64,000 nucleotides of DNA from Paenibacillus sp. H1-7 (lineage in GTDB: Bacteria > Bacillota > Bacilli > Paenibacillales > NBRC-103111): assembly GCF_022354825.1 (NCBI RefSeq), contig NZ_CP031168.1, positions 4,341,501 through 4,405,500 on the forward strand, in the 5' to 3' direction. A model generated the notes under the pieces. It searched no databases. It was not told the origin of the DNA and saw only the letters and a program-made list of their open reading frames with translations. This document shows positions 62,063 through 64,000 of this stretch, piece by piece; within the stretch, counting starts at the first letter, position 1, and each line of letters opens with the position of its first letter. The translations under genes and the position numbers were made by a program.

Positions 62063-62560
62063 TTACCTGAATCCTCTCTCAAACGGACTGTCCGACTGCG
62101 GGGTGATCGAGTAGAAGACTTCATGTCCGTACCGGAGCTTCTTTGGCATTAGTATCTTGTTTACGCTTATACGCAAAAGGAAGATAAGCACATTTGGAAG
62201 AAGTTGATGTCCAGCATTGTATTTGATAATCTTGCAGTTCTTTGCCGTGGCTCGTATAAAACTCAATACGATTAAATTTCACACTGTTTTGTAAATCAAC
62301 AGTAACCACCATCTGTTAGATAAGAGGTACTAAACGAACTGTCTAATGTATTTGAAGCGGTTACTCCCTTATTTGCTGCAAGATTGACGCTTGAGTCCCA
62401 AGATAAGGAGGTAACGGTGTCGCGCGATCTGTATTTACCAAACTGAATCGTCAACGTAAATATCCTGATAGACAATCTTTCCCCCCTGTCCCGGTTTGTA
62501 CATACATCTGTGCAGAACTCAATAATCCAACCCAAGAGAGATTCAGGCTCCCCTCCAATT
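62063..62560 (-). pseudogene. discoidin (F5/8 C) domain fragment
   Basis: Pieces in three frames fit one domain: LEGSLNLSWVGLLSSAQMYV, then SVNLAANKGVTASNTLDSSF with STSYLTDGG, then VVTVDLQNSVKFNRIEFYTS and HGKELQDYQIQCWT. The NLA-NKGVTAS ... VDL ... IEFY order is that of F5/8 type C carbohydrate-binding domains. It is the decayed tail of another secreted glycosidase upstream of the GH43 gene. Confidence 0.6.
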
Positions 62561-62610
62561 TAGTATAATTCTGGTCGTTAATAACAATCCGATTCATACT
62601 CATACTTATA

Positions 62611-62674
62611 ACATAAATAAAATAAGCCGCGTTTTAAGCGGCTTGTAATGTAATCAGGTTCTTGTCATCCGACA
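62611..62674. repeat. GACAAGAACCTG-family end with terminator hairpin
   Basis: The hairpin AAGCCGC/GCGGCTT (62624-62644) is followed by AATGTAATCAGGTTCTTGTC and the outer tip ATCCGACA. The left end is poorly preserved. This is the only copy near the polysaccharide locus. Confidence 0.6.
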
Positions 62675-63011
62675 TCGGCATAAATGTATGTCGGACGACA
62701 CAAACATTATCCCATAATTGTTTAGTAGTGTTTAATTTTCCTCCAAAGTTTTTCGAAACTGTCAGATTTAATTGATTTAGTTTCATCATCCTCACAGCAA
62801 CTCTTTTTGTTACTCTATCTTCTTTCATGTGCTGTGACATCTGTTGCGTCATTCAAATCATGTATAAATTCGATCGGCTTAGCAAGTCATAACTTGACGA
62901 AGGTAACCATTCAGCATAAATTCGCTCCAATGTTTTCAATAGGGATTCGGGCTGTGGACCTGAAGTTTTGAAAACAACCCAGTCGCTGCCGGAATGATAT
63001 GCATTGTAAAC
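62675..63011. other. intergenic stretch, no supported gene
   Basis: A minus-strand open frame (MTQQMSQHMKEDRVTKRVAV) exists near 62700-62852 but has no ribosome site and ends by translating the repeat. Nothing else is supported. Confidence 0.3.
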
Positions 63012-63970
63012 TCATGTGGAGCATCTTTCCAAGAAGTTAGCGATTTCCTTAACATTAGGTATTGATTCTTGAGCACCGGCACGTGACACAGCAATAGCTG
63101 AAGCGGCGCTAGCTCGCTGCAGAGCATCCTTAACCGTCATACCTTGTTGCCTCGCTACGATAAAGGATCCGATGAACGTATCGCCTGCACCCGTTGTATC
63201 CACGACTTGTACAGGATAAGCTGACGTAAAGACAGCTTCTTCCTGATGGTTCATATAGAGAGACCCTTTCTCGCCCAATGTAATGATAACTTCTTTGACT
63301 CCCAAGGCAATAATCTGGCTTGCGGCTTGTCTGACGTTCGATAAATCATCCTCTAATCGTATAGAAGTAATGAATTCGGCCTCGGATTCGTTCAAGATCA
63401 TTACATCTATTAATGGAAATACAACCTCTTCGATCTTTGATGCCGGTGCAGGATTGAAATAGGTTTGTACTCCCCCTGTTTTGCCGCCTCAAGAGCGTAT
63501 CGCGTACAGGCCCACGGTATTTCGTTCTGTACAAGTAATACCGATGAGGAGTCGAACAATTCCGGCAGCCCTTGCAAGTCTTCAACCGTCAAGCACCCAT
63601 TCTCGCCCTCACTTAGAAAAACATTGTTTTGGCCTGACTCGTCTACAACAACAAAGGCTGTACCAATGTCGCTATCCTTCCATAAGACCCGATCTGTATT
63701 TACTTGGTACTTCTTAATGCCAAACAAGATATCTCTGCTGTAAAAATCATTGCCAACCGCCCCGATTAAAGTGACATTCCCTCCAGAAAGAGCTGCCGCA
63801 ACCGCCTGGTTGGCTCCCTTACCGCCGGATTTCGTCTCCGTTTTATAGCTTTGAACCGTTTCTCCCGGCTGTGGAAGCTTTCGAATATAACATACAAAAT
63901 CCATGTTAATACTTCCAACGACCACTATGTTTAGCACTGTCCGTTCCATTTCCTTCTCTAATGAACACAC
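63012..63970 (-). pseudogene. rbsK: ribokinase, split by one-base deletion
   Basis: The first frame (63970-63410) has the PfkB sugar-kinase start VVVGSINMDFVCYIRKLPQP, the substrate motif KSGGKGANQAVAAA and IGAVGNDFY. After EAAK the frame shifts; the second frame reads GVQTYFNPAPASKIEEVV, ILNESEAEF and the catalytic DTTGAGDTFIGSF. One missing A in an A run near 63485 explains the break. If it is not a sequencing error, the gene is inactive. An intact product would phosphorylate ribose or a similar sugar. The start is uncertain (GTG 63970 or ATG 63949). Confidence 0.8.
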
Positions 63971-64000
63971 GGTAACCGTAAGCGGATAGGCGCAGATGTT

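Noticed and set aside
1..64000. Integron integrase, tyrosine or serine recombinase, or transposase gene
   Set aside because: No reading frame in the window shows the motifs of any of these, so the cassette idea rests on the repeats and gene layout alone.
1..64000. CRISPR array, tRNA or rRNA genes
   Set aside because: The dispersed repeats are too far apart and too variable for CRISPR. No cloverleaf-like tRNA or rRNA segment was recognised by reading.

Overview
The window looks like an accessory-rich stretch of a Paenibacillus-type chromosome (Bacillota). The signs are AGGAGG-type ribosome sites, an S-layer-anchored (SLH) multimodular glycosidase, Lpl-type carbohydrate ABC genes, a membrane-anchored AraC regulator of the kind common in Paenibacillus, and a BclA-like collagen protein. 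No rRNA, tRNA, CRISPR array, intact transposase or integrase was recognised.

Region 1 (about 1-34.7 kb) is a mosaic of mostly small minus-strand genes, many hypothetical or broken. They are separated by about 23 copies of an intergenic repeat, called here the CCCGTTAG element. A complete copy is 65-105 bp: a left end like CTGCCCGTTAGCGTAACG, a central hairpin whose sequence varies, an AT-rich spacer, and a right end like ATCGTACCCGTTAGCTTAA. Most right ends lie 0-35 nt from the stop codon of a minus-strand gene, and in several cases the repeat supplies the stop codon. One gene occurs twice, 20 kb apart, with similarity ending at the repeats. This resembles a gene-cassette array with attC-like sites, but no recombinase is present, so the mechanism is inference. 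A second repeat family (ends like GACAAGAACCTTATATCATT around a GCCGCG terminator hairpin) marks gene-fragment junctions. Cargo includes a histidine phosphatase, FMN reductase, ankyrin protein, RarD, a GNAT protein, a lipoprotein, a signal-peptidase-like protein that seems to lack its catalytic dyad, two DHA2 efflux pumps, tandem alpha/beta hydrolases with a MarR regulator, and a solute-binding protein with a glycerophosphodiesterase.

Region 2 (34.8-48 kb) holds two SDR oxidoreductases divergent from a TetR gene, an ArsR-MFS pair, another TetR, a double SnoaL-like protein, a YhgE/Pip pseudogene, a heterodimeric ABC exporter (YheI/YheH type) and a 5'-truncated moaB. The repeats of region 1 are absent here.

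Region 3 (48-64 kb) looks like a polysaccharide-use locus. An AraC-type sensor-regulator lies downstream of a minus-strand operon of two permeases, a lipoprotein binding protein, a sugar isomerase/epimerase-like protein and a Gfo/Idh/MocA dehydrogenase. Upstream are a 1,747-residue secreted GH43 enzyme with four carbohydrate-binding-like modules and three SLH domains, a decayed discoidin-domain fragment, and a ribokinase gene broken by one missing base.
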